The notes below the pieces were generated by a model, which worked only from the letters and a program-made list of their open reading frames with translations, did not search any database and had not been told where the DNA came from. The translations under genes and the position numbers were made by a program. Below are positions 41,880-43,523 of a stretch of 43,523 bases of DNA, piece after piece (position 1 is the first letter of the stretch; each line of letters opens with the position of its first letter). Source of the DNA: Microbulbifer sp. MI-G (lineage in GTDB: Bacteria; Pseudomonadota; Gammaproteobacteria; Pseudomonadales; Cellvibrionaceae); assembly GCF_030440425.1 (NCBI RefSeq), contig NZ_CP098024.1, positions 1 to 43,523 on the forward strand, in the 5' to 3' direction.

Positions 41880-41924
41880 TGGCGCGCTCGGTAGGATTCG
41901 AACCTACGACCGCCTGGTTCGTAG
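41880..41924 (-). other. attP core: 3' end of tRNA-Arg (ACG anticodon)
   Basis: Minus strand starts at the anticodon loop CTACGAA, continues CCAGG, GCGGTC, then T-arm GTAGG-TTCGAAT-CCTAC, acceptor CGAGCGC, G and CCA. The 5' half of a tRNA is absent: the sequence before the anticodon loop cannot form the anticodon stem. Integration here would rebuild the 3' end of the host tRNA gene. Confidence 0.8.
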
Positions 41925-42040
41925 ATCGGCTCATTCTACATTCAAATCAATAGGTTATGCAACTTATTTTTTGGCGTGTGGTGTTCTACAGGCCGCATTC
42001 TACCGTTGCAAAAGTGCTATTTTTTGGTGGCCAGAATGCC

Positions 42041-43135
42041 CTATCTTGTCGCCTCAACTTTCCTCGCCAGCCGGTTGTATACTGTCTCCATCTTCTTGGA
42101 GCGGTGGCCACCATCGTGGTTTTTGTGGTCCGTGATGCCTTTTGCCTTGATGTCGTGAAAGGTGAATTTTTGTGTTAACAAGTAGCGCCCGCCTATGAAT
42201 TCGGCACCTGCTGCCACAGCCTCTTTTGCTAGTTCTGGAGGTAGAGCAGCACCAGTGGTCAATGCTTTTGTGATCACTCGCTCCCAGGCTGAGTCCAGTG
42301 CGTTTTTCTTATAGGGATTGCCGTTCTTGTCATGGAGGAGGTGGCCCTTTGGTGGGGCAGATGGATAGATACACCGGCAGGCATCAAGCGCCAGACGCAG
42401 CCGATCACTGAAGAGGGTGACTTCATTCTTAGATCCTTTGCCTCTTTTCAGATACAAACCCTCGCGGCGGATACTCAGCTCCGTATAGGCGAAAACTTCA
42501 CCTCTCCTTGCCCGGCATATATAAGACAACTCCATTGCTGGAGCTATGAGCGGCACCCGCATGTTTTGGGCACATATGAAGACAATTGCGTACTCCCAGT
42601 CCTCAATGTAGCGGTCACGGGCTTCTTCTTGATTGAGTTTTACACCATCGCAATGATTGACTGGCACATCCTCGTAGCGCTGTGTAGCCCAGGAGAAAAC
42701 CGAACCCAAGAATTGTACATGGCGATTACCAGCAACCGGAGCGGGGTATGAGTCGAGGTAAGCACGGATTACGCGTTTATTGAGGCGTGACAGCGGGAAG
42801 TTTCCAAAGGTCGTACCATTGACTGGATAGCCGCAGATTCTGTCACGGTATCGCACATAGTCCTTTTGGGTCCGCGGGGCGAGCTTCGTGAACTGGCGAC
42901 TATTTAGGTACTTGTCGATAACCCATCGCAGATTGTGGGCACCTTCACCTTGCAGCTCCTCCCAGCGGCGATAGAAACTAGCACGGCTCTTTCTGGCGAC
43001 TTCCAGGCGGCAAATCTTAACATCGGGCTGAAATTTGCCGTTTTGATAGGCGCGATGCACCAACCAGCCCCGGATCGCATAGACACCCTTCGGCAGCCAG
43101 TCCCACTCGCTGGATTTTCTCTTACGTCCCCGCAT
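42041..43135 (-). CDS. int: Tyrosine integrase, 364 aa
   Basis: N-terminal arm-binding and SAM-like regions, then a catalytic domain. Conserved residues: Arg in CRARRGEVFAYTELS, Lys in KRGKGSKNEV, His in FHDIKAKG (Lys replaces the usual Arg of HxxR, as in a known subfamily), GGHRSKK and Tyr in VYNRLARK. ATG 43135 is preferred over 43165; it overlaps the DUF4224 gene by 14 bp. Its stop is about 120 bp from the tRNA-like core. Confidence 0.9.
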   Translation of the reverse strand: MRGRKRKSSEWDWLPKGVYAIRGWLVHRAYQNGKFQPDVKICRLEVARKSRASFYRRWEELQGEGAHNLRWVIDKYLNSRQFTKLAPRTQKDYVRYRDRICGYPVNGTTFGNFPLSRLNKRVIRAYLDSYPAPVAGNRHVQFLGSVFSWATQRYEDVPVNHCDGVKLNQEEARDRYIEDWEYAIVFICAQNMRVPLIAPAMELSYICRARRGEVFAYTELSIRREGLYLKRGKGSKNEVTLFSDRLRLALDACRCIYPSAPPKGHLLHDKNGNPYKKNALDSAWERVITKALTTGAALPPELAKEAVAAGAEFIGGRYLLTQKFTFHDIKAKGITDHKNHDGGHRSKKMETVYNRLARKVEATR

Positions 43136-43334
43136 TGCCAAATACCGGGTTGTTCCAATTGTCATTGACGCTACGGCTCAACGCCTCCGAGATCGCTCCC
43201 AGCTCAGTGACCACCCTGCCACCGGGCGCAAGACGGTAGGGTAGTTCCTGTTGATCAAGCCAGTCCATGAGCTTGGCACGACTCTTTACCCCTATCCAAG
43301 CTTTTAGCTCTTCTTCTTGCAGTAATGTGCTCAT
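43122..43334 (-). CDS. DUF4224 protein, 70 aa
   Basis: STLLQEEELKAWIGVKSRAK, then GGRVVTELGAISEAL: DUF4224, found next to phage integrases and sometimes considered excisionase-like. ATG 43334 (GGAAAGG upstream) is used instead of the TTG at 43349. Confidence 0.75.
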   Translation of the reverse strand: MSTLLQEEELKAWIGVKSRAKLMDWLDQQELPYRLAPGGRVVTELGAISEALSRSVNDNWNNPVFGNAGT

Positions 43335-43385
43335 AATCCTTTCCAGCAAACTATGGCGTGATCAGATTCGCGCCTATTGGTTATG

Positions 43386-43523
43386 TTATCGGCGTCCAGT
43401 CAAACAAAACCTCTGGCCGTCCCGGGTGATTTCCCCAGCCTGTTCCAGTGCATCGAAAACTGGTTTGGCGGCTGGGTATCCACCGCGAATGCACTTGATG
43501 ATGTTGCGCAACACGGGTCGGGT
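43386..43523 (-). CDS. C-terminal 45 residues of the heptad-repeat protein (continues from position 1)
   Basis: Open minus-strand frame entering at the right edge and ending in TAA at 43386. Encoded residues include VLRNIIKCIRGGY, AKPVFDALEQAGEI and RDGQRFCLTGRR, which read like the final helix and wing of a winged-helix domain. The first codon at 43523 is in the same frame as the last codon at position 1, and the fused text ...ICAGEFG-TRPVLRN... is a plausible continuous domain. Seen on its own it would be only a 5'-truncated fragment. Confidence 0.65.
   Translation of the reverse strand, partial: TRPVLRNIIKCIRGGYPAAKPVFDALEQAGEITRDGQRFCLTGRR

Larger units (their letters stand above)
41781..42040. 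repeat. attP arm repeats
   Basis: TATTTTTTGG occurs three times in one orientation at 41821, 41965 and 42018; GGTGGCCAGAATGCC occurs at 41781 and 42026; TTCTAC occurs three times (about 41934, 41984, 42000). Together they flank the att core like lambda P and P' arms (candidate Int, Xis or IHF sites). Confidence 0.65.

Noticed and set aside
1..43523. CRISPR array or rRNA
   Set aside because: No spacer-repeat pattern apart from the coding heptads and iterons, and no rRNA-like sequence.

Overview
The window looks like the complete genome of a temperate lambda-like siphophage, about 43.5 kb, probably circular or circularly permuted and cut at an arbitrary point. No host gene is visible at either end. 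The minus-strand frame that runs off position 1 continues, in the same frame, into a minus-strand frame entering at 43523, and together they make one sensible protein. A phage attachment site (45 bp of the 3' half of a tRNA-Arg with a CT-ACG-AA anticodon loop, flanked by arm-type repeats) lies beside a tyrosine integrase. The host is probably a marine gammaproteobacterium; a Microbulbifer-like host is only a guess from gene flavour and base composition.

Layout, treating the molecule as a circle. Leftward early arm (4.6 kb down through position 1/43523 to 41.9 kb): a LuxR-type HTH gene, several small phage genes (a DUF6378-like and a possible Nmad5-like protein among them), an ASCH-like protein, a membrane/heptad-repeat/winged-helix protein that spans the window ends, a DUF4224 protein, the integrase and attP. 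Immunity region (4.6-6.1 kb): two XRE-type regulators on the minus strand facing a YdaS/Cro-like gene, with related palindromic operators in the leftward and rightward promoters. A mosaic stretch of tiny genes (6.1-7.5 kb) carries a duplicated minigene and a regulatory block present three times. Replication (7.9-10.7 kb): an O-like initiator whose coding sequence carries four iterons (likely origin) and a DnaB helicase. Then come a Q-like late regulator and a promoter/terminator leader resembling pR'-tR'.

Late region: endolysin, holins, a gpZ-like protein, terminase small and large subunits, gpW, portal, a ClpP-like protease fused to the major capsid protein, decoration protein, head-tail joining proteins, tail tube, the G/T chaperone pair with an A8 slippery site, tape measure, and a long tail-tip protein that ends in a Hint (hedgehog/intein-like) domain.

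AT-rich accessory (moron) genes interrupt the late operon at 11.2-13.2 kb, 13.7-18.4 kb, 28.05-31.1 kb and 40.35-41.75 kb. They encode small membrane proteins, lipoproteins, secreted proteins, a VOC-family protein and a TerB-like protein. Many share a common format: a nearly identical promoter block upstream (TTGATT, 16 bp, GATAAT) and a nearly identical terminator block downstream, so they look like interchangeable cassettes. An IS5-family remnant sits in one of these islands.

Six genes need exactly one extra base in a homopolymer to restore a continuous reading frame or match the known protein layout (terminase, portal, protease start, protease body, tail tip, one moron gene). This pattern suggests consensus-sequence errors rather than six independent mutations.
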